Assembly (NCBI GenBank): GCA_023388015.1
Contig: JAEWHB010000175.1
Span: 1 to 23,799 of the forward strand
Length of the DNA stretch: 23,799 nt
Origin: Bacteroidota bacterium
Lineage (GTDB): Bacteria; Bacteroidota; Bacteroidia; Flavobacteriales; Weeksellaceae
Direction of reading: 5' to 3'
How positions within the stretch are numbered: the stretch's first letter is position 1; every line of letters begins with the position of its first letter. Both the position numbers and the translations under genes were made by a program. Positions 1-8,344 of the stretch are shown piece by piece. The notes below the pieces were generated by a model. It saw nothing but the letters and a program-made list of their open reading frames with translations. It did not search any database and was not told the DNA's origin.

Positions 1-883
1 ATAATAAAATGTGAAACATAATCATCCCGATGCTCATTTGTCCGTCCAAAACCAAATAAGCAGTCAAGATAATGATGATCACCACACCGATTTGTTCGAT
101 GAATGTTTTGGCACCGTTGAACAAAAAACCTGTTTTTTGAGTTTTTAGCTGATTTTCCGTCAGATCATATTGGATTTGATTTTGTTTGTCGGACTCTATT
201 TTTTCCCGGTTAAATGATTTGATGACTGTAATCGACTGAATGATATTGACAATTCCCTGGCTTTTGCTTTCGCGGAAATTCCGCATATTTCTTCGCCATC
301 CGCTCAGTGTTCGCGCTTGTTTGATCGTGATGAAAATATAAACCGGAACGATCATCAGCCCGACAAATCCCACCCAGAAATTGGCATTGAACATTAAAAT
401 CAATGCGATAAATGAGTTCGCAAAAAGCGGTAAAATATTGATGAAAAAATTCTGAACCAATCTCGTCAAACTCTCAATCCCTCGGTCAATACGGGTTTGA
501 AGCTTGCCTGACTCATTATCATTAGCCGTATAAAAAGCCATCCGATACGTCAGGATTTTGTCCACAATGGCTTGTGCCAAATCACGGGAAACATAAATCC
601 GGAGTTTTTCGCCGTAAAATTTTTGTCCAAATGTGATGATGACGTTCAGGATTTCTTTTCCCAATAAAATCAGTGTAATCGTCACCAAAATATTCATTCC
701 GGACTTTAAACCTTGTCCGTTTTCGACCAATCGGTTTACTTCATCGACGGTATATTGAAGCGTCAAAGCGTTTACCTGAGCGGTAAATGAGCCAATCAAG
801 GTTAAAAACAATGCGCCGAAAACAAGCCATCGATAGGGCTTGACATAGGGCCAAAGGTTTTTGAAAAGTTGGAAAATCGTCAT
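1..883 (-). CDS. ABC exporter, N-terminal transmembrane domain (partial)
   Basis: The reading frame is open from ATG at 883 to the window edge, giving 294 codons. It starts MTIFQLFKNLWPYVKPYRWL and shows the fold of a type I ABC exporter transmembrane domain: hydrophobic helices near residues 18-40, 60-80, 135-155, 157-177 and 265-290, separated by polar intracellular loops. The stretch QTRIDRGIESLTRLV and the later NIIQSITVIKSFNREK resemble the coupling-helix regions of MsbA-like exporters. The ATPase domain would lie beyond the edge, so Walker motifs cannot be checked. The gap to the DUF2400 stop is 16 bp, so it is probably the last visible gene of the operon that starts with the LolD-like gene. 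The substrate cannot be told; lipid, drug and peptide are all possible. Family is confident, substrate is not. Confidence 0.85.
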   Translation of the reverse strand, partial: MTIFQLFKNLWPYVKPYRWLVFGALFLTLIGSFTAQVNALTLQYTVDEVNRLVENGQGLKSGMNILVTITLILLGKEILNVIITFGQKFYGEKLRIYVSRDLAQAIVDKILTYRMAFYTANDNESGKLQTRIDRGIESLTRLVQNFFINILPLFANSFIALILMFNANFWVGFVGLMIVPVYIFITIKQARTLSGWRRNMRNFRESKSQGIVNIIQSITVIKSFNREKIESDKQNQIQYDLTENQLKTQKTGFLFNGAKTFIEQIGVVIIIILTAYLVLDGQMSIGMIMFHILL

Positions 884-899
884 AGGGTTTCAAATGTAA

Positions 900-1673
900 T
901 CAAAGTTTTGAAAAACCTTCAAAAACACCCAGCCCAAAAAGTGCAAAATCGTATTTGACGGGATCTTCAGAGTCGAATTTTTTCAAGTTCAAATGCAGTT
1001 CAGAAGCGGCTTTCCAATCATTTTGCTTTCGGGTCAAAATGCCGAGTTTTCTTGCTACATTTCCCGAATGAACATCGAGCGGACAAACCAATTGGGAAGT
1101 TGAAATATTTTTCCAAATTCCAAAATCAACTCCTTGATTATCATTGCGAACCATCCAACGGAGATACATATTCAACCGTTTCGCAGCGGAGTTGTTGGCC
1201 GGACTTGAAAGGTGTTTTTCGGAACGTTTCTGATGTGGAATTTCCAGAAATTTTTCCCTGAAATTCTCAATGGCATGAAAACTATCGGTATCGGTTTTTT
1301 TTAATTGAAAGGCAGACTCCAATCCGCCGTGGTTTTCATAAATATTTCGAAGCGATTTCAGATAAAAATCCAAATCAATGGAATTCAAAGTCCGGTGTTT
1401 GAAGGTTTCGATTTTTGGGAAGTTTTCTTCGGAATAATTCATCACAAAATCATAAGGCGAATTGCCCATCCGATCCATCAAATCATTTAATTTATTGATA
1501 ATCATTTTTCGATTTCCCCAAGCCATAGTCGCCGCAAGAAAACCAGAGATTTCGATGTCTTCCTTTGACTGAAAACGATGCGGAATTTGAATGGGATCCG
1601 TTTCAATAAAGTCTAATCGATTGTATAAAATCACTTTTTCGTCTAAAAAATCCTTTAATTCTTCCAATTTCAT
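900..1673 (-). CDS. TIGR02757 / DUF2400 family protein
   Basis: This 257-residue soluble protein matches my memory of the TIGR02757 (DUF2400) family, widespread in Bacteroidota and of unproven function. Family-like stretches are the N-terminal region around DPIQIPHRF and FLAATMAWGNR (residues ~26-57), the CPLDVHSGNVARKLG block near residues 197-211, and the C-terminal DPVKYDFALFGLGVFEG. The PLDVHSGNVARKLG block recalls the substrate-pocket region of helix-hairpin-helix DNA glycosylases, but that is only my impression, not an established role. The ATG overlaps the stop of the upstream membrane-protein gene as ATGA (1670-1673), which indicates translational coupling. No signal peptide or membrane helix is seen. 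Confidence 0.85.
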   Translation of the reverse strand: MKLEELKDFLDEKVILYNRLDFIETDPIQIPHRFQSKEDIEISGFLAATMAWGNRKMIINKLNDLMDRMGNSPYDFVMNYSEENFPKIETFKHRTLNSIDLDFYLKSLRNIYENHGGLESAFQLKKTDTDSFHAIENFREKFLEIPHQKRSEKHLSSPANNSAAKRLNMYLRWMVRNDNQGVDFGIWKNISTSQLVCPLDVHSGNVARKLGILTRKQNDWKAASELHLNLKKFDSEDPVKYDFALFGLGVFEGFSKL

Positions 1674-3361
1674 TCTTTCAATTTTTCTGCATAAAATCCT
1701 TCTTTTAAGCTTTCGCCACGCATTTGCGGCCGGATTTTATACCATTTCTTAAAATATTCGATCATTCCGCGGTTTACCGTGGGCAAATCGCCATCGCCCG
1801 TAATCCAGAAAAACTCTTTCTGCCCGATGGGAGAATTGTACTTTAAATTCCCTTCTTCCATTAATTCATATTCAAAATTATGCAGTGAGTTTTTTGCAGG
1901 CTTGATGATGTTTTCAATCCGATAAGCTTCGAGTTTATCGGGCATAAATTCGCTGTTTTTTAGATTTGAAACATTGAAGGAAAAAATCAGTGGAACGACA
2001 ACAATCAAACTGAAAAATGCAAAAACCGGAATGACTTTTTTAGGAGAATTTAAAAGTAGTTTTGCTAAAATGTATAAACTCATCCCGATGATCAGCGGCA
2101 TAAAAAAGCGATATTGCGGCGAAGTGAAATACAAAAGTCCGAATTGAACCAACGCATAAATATAAAGCCAGAAAAGGGTTTTGTTTTTTCTAATGTAAAG
2201 CGGAAAAATCAATAAAAGGACGATGATGAGTTTGTTAAAAATGCTTCGCAATCCCGGTTCGAGCAACCAATTTTTGAAAAGCTGAAAGAAATTTTCCCGG
2301 TTGATTTCTGAAAGCTGATTGGGGATGATTTCATATTCGGGTCGTTCTTCAAAAAACAATCGGAGCATTTCAGGAGCGGCTTTCCAATCCGGATTTAGAA
2401 AGGAACTTAAAATTTCAGTCGGATAAAAAAGATAACCCGAAATGATGTAGTTTTTGAGCAGAAATCCGGCCAATGCTATTAAAGAAATTCCGAAGGCATA
2501 TTTCCATTCGGCTTTGAAAATTTTATGCCGGATGATTAAAACCAAAGGTAAGATCAATAAAGGAACGACCGTGATTTTGGTTAGAATTAAGAGCAAAGTC
2601 AGAATGAAAAGCATTTTGAAATCACCTTGATACTCCACATAATTTCGATAAAAAAGATAAAAAATGAGCTGTGAAATCAGGAAAACCGGCAAATCGGGCG
2701 AAGGCGCGCTCAGGAACTGAAACAAAAATAAATTTCCCACGGGAATTAAGCCCAAAAACAAATCCATCGTAATTCTGGTTTGGAAAAATCGGTTGAGATG
2801 ATAGAGCGAAAACCCGGTAAAAATCAACATCAGAAATCCGTTCGCACCATTCAGAGAGTTGGAAAGGAAGCCAAAATTAAATCCACTTTGTAAAAGATGC
2901 CAGCCCGACATCTGTCCGAAGAAAATATGAAGATTGGCCAATCCTTTGACCAATCCGAATTCGTTTAACCATTTGAGCGTCTGAATGTAATAAGTTTCGT
3001 TGTCAACAATGAAAGGTTGGGTTGCGCTTTGCATCAAAATCAAAATCGTCAGTAGGATTCCGAGAATTTGAATGGGTTTTTTCCAGATTTTCCAATCAGA
3101 AATGGCGGATTTGATTTGTTGGGAAAGGATTTTTTTGTGAAAAATTATTCCGAAGGAAGCCAAAATAAAATTAAATCCATAAAAAAACTCATTGATGGAA
3201 AAGCCGATTGCATAGAAATGAATGAGGATCATTTCGGCAAAAACTCCAAGCAAAAGTGTATAGAAAAGTCCGGTTTTTGTGCGCAAAATTGAATTCAAAA
3301 TCGCGCCCATTCCCAGGCAAATCAGGAAAATATAAATCCAGTTAAGGAGTATATAAAGCAT
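1670..3361 (-). CDS. LIC_10190-like polytopic membrane protein (GT-C-like)
   Basis: This 563-residue integral membrane protein has about 12 hydrophobic segments from residue 1 to about 460 and a soluble C-terminal tail of about 90 residues. The stretch VDNETYYIQTLKWLNEFGLV followed by GLANLHIFFGQMSGW (residues ~118-155), and the tail motif ITGDGDLPTVN followed by YFKKWYKIRPQMR, match my recollection of the LIC_10190 family. The acidic-aromatic DNETYY motif after an early helix resembles GT-C glycosyltransferases, so a role in transferring sugars from a lipid carrier is possible but unproven. It sits 8 bp downstream of the LolD-like gene and overlaps the DUF2400 gene by 4 bp, so co-transcription is likely. 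Family assignment is from memory. Confidence 0.75.
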   Translation of the reverse strand: MLYILLNWIYIFLICLGMGAILNSILRTKTGLFYTLLLGVFAEMILIHFYAIGFSINEFFYGFNFILASFGIIFHKKILSQQIKSAISDWKIWKKPIQILGILLTILILMQSATQPFIVDNETYYIQTLKWLNEFGLVKGLANLHIFFGQMSGWHLLQSGFNFGFLSNSLNGANGFLMLIFTGFSLYHLNRFFQTRITMDLFLGLIPVGNLFLFQFLSAPSPDLPVFLISQLIFYLFYRNYVEYQGDFKMLFILTLLLILTKITVVPLLILPLVLIIRHKIFKAEWKYAFGISLIALAGFLLKNYIISGYLFYPTEILSSFLNPDWKAAPEMLRLFFEERPEYEIIPNQLSEINRENFFQLFKNWLLEPGLRSIFNKLIIVLLLIFPLYIRKNKTLFWLYIYALVQFGLLYFTSPQYRFFMPLIIGMSLYILAKLLLNSPKKVIPVFAFFSLIVVVPLIFSFNVSNLKNSEFMPDKLEAYRIENIIKPAKNSLHNFEYELMEEGNLKYNSPIGQKEFFWITGDGDLPTVNRGMIEYFKKWYKIRPQMRGESLKEGFYAEKLKE

Positions 3362-3369
3362 AATTTAAA

Positions 3370-4038
3370 TTACATCTCAAAACGGCCGTCGCTCATCACG
3401 AGCTTTCGGTCAGCCATATTGGCAAGGTCTTCGTTGTGCGTCACAATTACAAAAGTCTGACCGAACTCGTCACGTAAACGGAAAAAAAGTTGGTGTAATT
3501 CTTCGGCGTTCTTGGAGTCGAGATTTCCGGAAGGTTCGTCAGCAAAAATTACCGCAGGTTGATTGATAAGCGCACGGGCCACTGCCACACGTTGTTGTTC
3601 GCCACCGGAAAGTTGCGCAGGTTTATGTTCGAGGCGATTTCCAAGTCCGAGAAACTCCAACAGTTCTTTGGCTTTGGCCTGAACCGCACTGCTTTTTGCA
3701 TTGCCGATGTATCCCGGAATACAGACGTTTTCTATGGCTGTAAATTCTGGTAAAAGTTGGTGAAATTGAAAAATAAATCCAATGTTTTCATTACGGAATT
3801 TAGAAAGTTTGGCGTCTGACATTTTGGTAATGTCTTCCCTTTTTATTTGGATATGTGTGTAATGCTTTTCCGGATCAGAGCTTTTTTCCAAACTACTTAA
3901 AATCTGAAGCAAAGTTGTTTTACCTGCGCCTGATGCTCCCACAATTGAAACAATTTCTCCAATACTTACATCTAGAGAAACTCCTTTCAAAACCTCGAGA
4001 CTGCCAAAATTTTTATGAATATTTTTTGCCGAAATCAT
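3370..4038 (-). CDS. lolD: ABC transporter ATP-binding protein, LolD/MacB type
   Basis: This 222-residue ATPase has all expected nucleotide-binding motifs: Walker A GASGAGKTT (residues 34-42), Q-loop Gln91 in FIFQFHQLLPEFTAIENV, signature LSGGEQQRVAVARAL (143-157), Walker B VIFADEPSGNLD with Glu168, and H-loop His201 in VTHNEDLA. Length and the QFHQLLPEFTAIENV signature fit the LolD branch, whose members power release of lipoproteins from the inner membrane together with LolC/E permeases. No permease lies next to it here, which is common in Bacteroidota but means MacB-type or other FtsE-like roles are not excluded. It is the first gene of the minus-strand run; the intergenic region to the divergent metallophosphoesterase gene should hold both promoters. 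Confidence 0.9.
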   Translation of the reverse strand: MISAKNIHKNFGSLEVLKGVSLDVSIGEIVSIVGASGAGKTTLLQILSSLEKSSDPEKHYTHIQIKREDITKMSDAKLSKFRNENIGFIFQFHQLLPEFTAIENVCIPGYIGNAKSSAVQAKAKELLEFLGLGNRLEHKPAQLSGGEQQRVAVARALINQPAVIFADEPSGNLDSKNAEELHQLFFRLRDEFGQTFVIVTHNEDLANMADRKLVMSDGRFEM

Positions 4039-4163
4039 GGAGCTAAAATAAGGTTAATAATTAGAAAAATAAAATAGAGATTTAATTTGGGAAATATAAT
4101 GCAATACTAACATTTCAGTAAGATTCAGTTTATATGAGGTTGGTTAATTTGCAGAAACATTCC

Positions 4164-4988
4164 ATGAAAAGAAAAGTTGATTTAATTGTTCTTTCAGATA
4201 TTCATTTAGGTACTTATGGTTGTAGGGCCAAGGAGTTACTGCAATACTTGGACTCGGTTCAGCCCAAAATGCTAATTCTGAATGGTGATATCATCGATAT
4301 ATGGCAGTTTAAAAAATCTTATTTTCCGAAAAAGCATTTAAATATTCTGAAGAAATTTATTGATTTTGCGGTCAAGGGAACCGAAGTGGTTTACATAACG
4401 GGAAATCATGATGAAATGTTAAGGAAGTTCACGGATTTGAATCTTGGTTCGATCAAATTGACCAATAAAAAAATTCTCCAACTAGATGGTAAACATGCCT
4501 GGATTTTTCATGGTGATGTTTTTGATGCTTCGGTTCAGCATTCCAAATGGATAGCGCGTTTGGGCGGAGTCGGATATGATTTGCTGATACGTTTGAACAA
4601 TGTAATTAATTGGTGTCTTATGAAAATGGGGCACGAGAAATATTCACTTTCAAAAAAAATTAAGAACAGCGTAAAAAAAGCGGTAAAATATATTTCTGAT
4701 TTTGAAAATACAGCTTCTGAACTCGCGATTGAAAAAGGATTTGATTATGTGATTTGTGGGCATATTCATCAGCCACAAATGCGAAAAATCACCAATAAAA
4801 AAGGCGAATGTATGTATCTGAATTCAGGTGATTGGATTGAAAATTTGACGGCTTTGGAATATCACAATGGAAATTGGACAATTTTTTCTTACGAAGAAAA
4901 CAAAGAGAAACTCGCTTTGAGAAAGGAAGAAGAGACGACGGAGATGACGCTTGAAGAATTAATTTCATCGGTTACGAGTTTGAATTGA
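4164..4988 (+). CDS. Calcineurin-like metallophosphoesterase, LpxH-like (COG2908)
   Basis: The frame is open from an ATG at 4134, but MKRKVDLIVLSDIHLG from the ATG at 4164 is the start seen in related proteins; it lies 12 nt after TTAATTTG (4144-4151), a near match to the Bacteroidota -7 element. The 274-residue protein has the full metal-binding set, numbered from 4164: D12/H14 in SDIHLG, D42 in NGDIIDIW, N81-H82-D83 in GNHDE, H116 in FHGDVF, and H200/H202 in GHIHQPQ. Flavobacterial homologues are commonly annotated UDP-2,3-diacylglucosamine diphosphatase, the lipid A step done by LpxH. Unlike E. coli LpxH, which has GNRD, it reads GNHD, so the exact substrate is inferred. A glycosyltransferase follows after 64 bp. 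Confidence 0.88.
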   Translation: MKRKVDLIVLSDIHLGTYGCRAKELLQYLDSVQPKMLILNGDIIDIWQFKKSYFPKKHLNILKKFIDFAVKGTEVVYITGNHDEMLRKFTDLNLGSIKLTNKKILQLDGKHAWIFHGDVFDASVQHSKWIARLGGVGYDLLIRLNNVINWCLMKMGHEKYSLSKKIKNSVKKAVKYISDFENTASELAIEKGFDYVICGHIHQPQMRKITNKKGECMYLNSGDWIENLTALEYHNGNWTIFSYEENKEKLALRKEEETTEMTLEELISSVTSLN

Positions 4989-5052
4989 GTTTTAGGTAAG
5001 AAATTTGTGTAGTTAATTAGAAATCAGAGTTTTTGCTCTCAAAATTAATGCG

Positions 5053-6081
5053 ATGAAAATTTTATATGCACTTCAGTGTACCGGAAACGGACATATTGCC
5101 CGCGCACAGGAATTGATACCGGAATTGAAAAAATATGCAGAAGTAGATTTGCTGACAAGCGGTCATCAATCCCAAATCGAATTGCCGCAGGAACCGAAAT
5201 TTCGTTTTGATGGGATTTCGCTTATGTACGATTCCAAAGGAGGACTTTCATATCTGAAAACAGCTTTAAACAATAATTTTCTTCAAGCGATTAGGGACAT
5301 TAAAAAAGTACCATTAGAAGAATATGATTTGGTTATAAACGATTTTGAACCGATTTCAGCTTGGGCTGCGAGATTGACAAAATACCAGTATATTTTGGGG
5401 ATAAGTCATCAGGCTTCGATGCTTTTTTCCGAAACGCCCAAACCTAAACGAAAGGAGTTTTTGGGTGAAATGGTGCTGAAACATTATGCACCCACAAAGG
5501 AAAATCTGGGATTTCATTTTGAATCCTATCATCCCCGAATTTTTAAACCTATAATTCGTTCGGTCATCAGAAATTTAAATCCGAATAATAAAGGTTACTA
5601 TATAACTTATCTACCAAGTTTTTCTGACGAATATTTAATCGAAAGACTGAATGAAACCCACGTGGATTGGCGTATTTTTTCTAAATCGGCAAAGGAAATT
5701 TATGTGAAAGGAAATGTTTTGGTTTATCCGATTGACCAAACTGAATTTTTACGTTCGTTGGAAAACTGTGAAGGTGTACTTTGCAACGCCGGATTTGAAA
5801 CACCGGCTGAAGCTTTGTTTCTGAATAAAAAGCTGTTCGTGATTCCCATTAAAAAACAATACGAACAGGAATGCAATGCGGTGGCTTTGCAAAATTTAGG
5901 TGTTGATACTTATGCCAAATTGAATTTGCGGAAAATCCAGGAATGGATTGATGGCGAGCATTATGTGAAAGTTGATTATCCGGATGAGTCGGAAGTAATT
6001 ATCAAAAGGATTTTGGATTTTGTTGATTCTTCTGAAAGAGAAATTGAAGAAATTAGACAATATAATCCAGTAAGAGTTTAA
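5053..6081 (+). CDS. Glycosyltransferase, GT28/MurG-like fold
   Basis: The 342-residue protein starts MKILYALQCTGNGHIARAQE, where the glycine-rich GNGHIARA loop is typical of the GT-B N-terminal domain of MurG/MGDG-synthase-like enzymes. The C-terminal domain has LCNAGFETPAEALFLNKKL followed by IPIKKQYEQECNA (residues ~236-270), the usual nucleotide-sugar binding site. No signal peptide or clear membrane helix is present, so it is probably a cytosolic or peripheral membrane enzyme. It follows the LpxH-like phosphoesterase by 64 bp on the same strand, a gene pair I recall in other flavobacteria, which suggests a role in glycolipid or lipopolysaccharide assembly. The acceptor is unknown. Its TAA stop shares the palindrome TTAA (6078-6081) with the convergent gene. 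Confidence 0.85.
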   Translation: MKILYALQCTGNGHIARAQELIPELKKYAEVDLLTSGHQSQIELPQEPKFRFDGISLMYDSKGGLSYLKTALNNNFLQAIRDIKKVPLEEYDLVINDFEPISAWAARLTKYQYILGISHQASMLFSETPKPKRKEFLGEMVLKHYAPTKENLGFHFESYHPRIFKPIIRSVIRNLNPNNKGYYITYLPSFSDEYLIERLNETHVDWRIFSKSAKEIYVKGNVLVYPIDQTEFLRSLENCEGVLCNAGFETPAEALFLNKKLFVIPIKKQYEQECNAVALQNLGVDTYAKLNLRKIQEWIDGEHYVKVDYPDESEVIIKRILDFVDSSEREIEEIRQYNPVRV

Positions 6082-6590
6082 TACAACCCAGCTTCACTGA
6101 CGAAATAAATTGTCGGAATATGAATCGTCAGCCCAAATTTAATTCCATCAAAAGAAGTGTATTTGTGATCGGCAAACTGAAAGGAATATCCGATGTTGGC
6201 TTCCACAATTCCTGCCAACGCAATTCCGATTTCGGGCGTGACATTCCAAGGCGAAACATTTACACGAGCCGAATAAAACGTGCTGTTTACATATTCGCGG
6301 TAAGGATCAATCCGGTTTTTAACTTTTTTGGCGTTAAACTGATAGCCGATTCCGAGTTCGGGTACCACCACGAATTTATTACTGAAATAAGCCACATTGG
6401 CGGTTGCACTCAGGTCGATTAGATTTCCATTTGGCTGGGTCAGGTAAACTTCCGGTCCTAATTTGAAATAATTTCCGTTGAGATTTGCATAACCTACATT
6501 GATCAACAAATGACTCATCAAACCTCCTTTTTCCTGTGCCTGCCCAAATCCGATTAGAAATAAAAACAGAATTCCGAATAATTTTTTCAT
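6078..6590 (-). CDS. Secreted hypothetical protein, probable small outer-membrane beta-barrel
   Basis: The 170-residue product starts MKKLFGILFLFLIGFGQAQ, a clear Sec signal peptide with likely cleavage after AQ-A-Q near residue 19. The mature part alternates hydrophobic and polar residues in short strands rich in aromatic residues (SHLLINVGYANLNGNYFKLG, ANVAYFSNKFVVVPELGIGYQF, ARVNVSPWNVTPEIGIALAG) and ends in an aromatic residue, SEAGLY, as outer-membrane beta-barrels often do. I recognise no named family. It lies between the glycosyltransferase (convergent, 4-bp overlap) and degP; the degP terminator sits between 6605 and 6635, just upstream of its start, so it is probably transcribed on its own. 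Confidence 0.7.
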   Translation of the reverse strand: MKKLFGILFLFLIGFGQAQEKGGLMSHLLINVGYANLNGNYFKLGPEVYLTQPNGNLIDLSATANVAYFSNKFVVVPELGIGYQFNAKKVKNRIDPYREYVNSTFYSARVNVSPWNVTPEIGIALAGIVEANIGYSFQFADHKYTSFDGIKFGLTIHIPTIYFVSEAGLY

Positions 6591-6604
6591 CGAATCAAAG
6601 ATAT

Positions 6605-6635
6605 AAAAAACGGCACAACCTTTTGAGTTGTGCCG
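6605..6635 (-). terminator. Intrinsic terminator of the degP-like gene
   Basis: A perfect 9-bp inverted repeat, CGGCACAAC (6611-6619) and GTTGTGCCG (6627-6635), with a 7-nt loop. Read on the minus strand it is followed directly by six T residues (6610-6605). It lies about 30 bp after the stop of the minus-strand protease gene. Confidence 0.92.
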
Positions 6636-6664
6636 AACCTAAAACTATGAAAACATAAACCGGT

Positions 6665-8152
6665 TTAGTCCATAGTAAATCCTCGCGTATAGATTCTTCC
6701 ATACGGATCCACATAGCTGACAGAAACTCTGCCCTTGTGGTTTTTAAGGATTTTTTCAATATCGTTTTGACTGCTTACGTCCTTATCATTTACTTTCAGG
6801 ATGATGAATCCTTCTCCAATTCCGATGGCTTTTAACTTACCGGATTGCTCCATATTTTTCACCATTACTCCTTGGTCAATCCCGAAACTAACCTTTTGTC
6901 GGTCTGTCAGAGGTTCAAATTCTGCTCCTAGTTTTTCGCTCACGGTCAGGTCAGCCAGAGATCTTGTGGAAGCATTTCCTTTTTGGTCACGGAGTGTAAC
7001 GGTATATTCTCTTTCTTTTCCATCTCGCAATACTTTTACACGAACTTTATCACCCGGATATTTACTTCCCACTGCAAAAGTCAATTTGCTGAAACTTGTA
7101 ACTTTCTTTCCGTCAATTTCCGTGATGACATCTCCTTTTCTGATTCCGGCATCCTGAGCACCGCCATTGTCAGTCACGCTCTGAACCAAAATCCCTTGTT
7201 GGCTTTTCAGTTCGGTTTTATTTTCACGGTTGTATTGTCTTACCAAATACTCATCGTTCAAGTCCATTCCCTGAACGCCCAGATATCCGCGTTGCACCAA
7301 TCCATATTTCTTGATGTCTTCTACTACTTTTTTAACCAAATTGGACGGAACGGCAAATCCGTATCCGGAATAAGAACCTGTTGGCGAAGAAATCGCTGTA
7401 TTAATTCCGACTAAATCTCCGTTTGGATTAACCAAAGCGCCACCACTATTGCCCGGATTAATGGCCGCATCGGTCTGAATGAAAGACTCAATCGGACTGG
7501 CAGCATTTCTTCTCAAAATATCAATACTTCTTCCTTTTGCCGAAACAATTCCTGCAGTTACGGTGGAATTCAATCCAAAAGGATTTCCCACTGCAAGTAC
7601 CCAATCGCCAACATTGATCGCGTCTGAATCAATAAATTTGATAAAAGGAAGACCCTTTTCTTCAATTTTCAAAAGCGCAATATCTGTATTAGGGTCGGTT
7701 CCGATTAAATCAGCAACATAAGATTTTTGATTGTTCAAAACAACTTCAATTTTGTCTGAACCTTTGATAACGTGGTTGTTCGTTACTATATATCCGTCTT
7801 CCGAAATAATTACGCCCGAACCTTGTCCGGTTGGTAAATCAGGATCTCGTTGCTGTTGCGGAAATCCGAAGAAAAATTCAAACGGATCGCTGGGGCGCTG
7901 ACTTTGTTTTTGACTGGAGAAATTATTGATACTCACTACCGCATTGACTGTTTTTTGGGAAGCATCCACAAAATCAGGGGCACTAAATGAATAATTTCCT
8001 TTGTAATCCACAAACGAAAAAGCACCATTGTCGCGATCCATTGCAGAAGTTACAATGTTTCCTTCTTTTTCATTCGCTAAATAATTCATTCCTAGAATTG
8101 AAAAAGTGGCACTAAAAAGTCCAACCATCAGATATCCAATATATTTTTTCAT
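6665..8152 (-). CDS. degP: Periplasmic serine protease, DegP/HtrA (Do) family
   Basis: The 495-residue protein starts with MKKYIGYLMVGLFSATFSIL, a signal sequence or N-terminal membrane anchor. The trypsin-like domain carries the catalytic triad His127 (TNNHVIKG), Asp157 (NTDIALLK) and Ser236 (GNSGGAL). Two PDZ domains follow: the first near residues 290-390, including RGYLGVQG and DAGIRKGDVITEIDGKKV, and a second, more divergent one near 410-495 with GEGFIILKVNDKDV. Length and two PDZ domains match DegP/DegQ. It should degrade or chaperone misfolded envelope proteins. It is a single-gene transcript with its own terminator (6605-6635) and is divergent from dapF across a 190-bp AT-rich spacer. 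Confidence 0.95.
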   Translation of the reverse strand: MKKYIGYLMVGLFSATFSILGMNYLANEKEGNIVTSAMDRDNGAFSFVDYKGNYSFSAPDFVDASQKTVNAVVSINNFSSQKQSQRPSDPFEFFFGFPQQQRDPDLPTGQGSGVIISEDGYIVTNNHVIKGSDKIEVVLNNQKSYVADLIGTDPNTDIALLKIEEKGLPFIKFIDSDAINVGDWVLAVGNPFGLNSTVTAGIVSAKGRSIDILRRNAASPIESFIQTDAAINPGNSGGALVNPNGDLVGINTAISSPTGSYSGYGFAVPSNLVKKVVEDIKKYGLVQRGYLGVQGMDLNDEYLVRQYNRENKTELKSQQGILVQSVTDNGGAQDAGIRKGDVITEIDGKKVTSFSKLTFAVGSKYPGDKVRVKVLRDGKEREYTVTLRDQKGNASTRSLADLTVSEKLGAEFEPLTDRQKVSFGIDQGVMVKNMEQSGKLKAIGIGEGFIILKVNDKDVSSQNDIEKILKNHKGRVSVSYVDPYGRIYTRGFTMD

Positions 8153-8322
8153 ACGCTTAATTAACTCTTTTTTAATTACATTTTTCTTTCAAAACGATTC
8201 AAATTTCCATCTTTAAAATCGGCTCTACAAGTGGTTTAACGTGGATTTAACAAAAATTATCAATCTTTTAAAGTTTGACTTTGTTTTTGATAATCTTATC
8301 ATCAACTCAATTCTAAAATTCC

Positions 8323-8330
8323 TAAATTTG
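8323..8330 (+). promoter_or_regulatory. Putative -7 promoter element for dapF
   Basis: TAAATTTG matches the Bacteroidota -7 consensus TAnnTTTG exactly and ends 14 nt before the TTG start of dapF. I see no TTTG -33 box at the usual 19-21 nt spacing, so only the -7 element is supported. Confidence 0.5.
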
Positions 8331-8344
8331 TTAAAAATTCAGCA

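Noticed and set aside
6983..7414. 143-residue open frame on the plus strand inside the protease gene
   Set aside because: It is antisense to the conserved serine protease domain, has biased composition and no recognisable motifs; the minus-strand gene explains the sequence.
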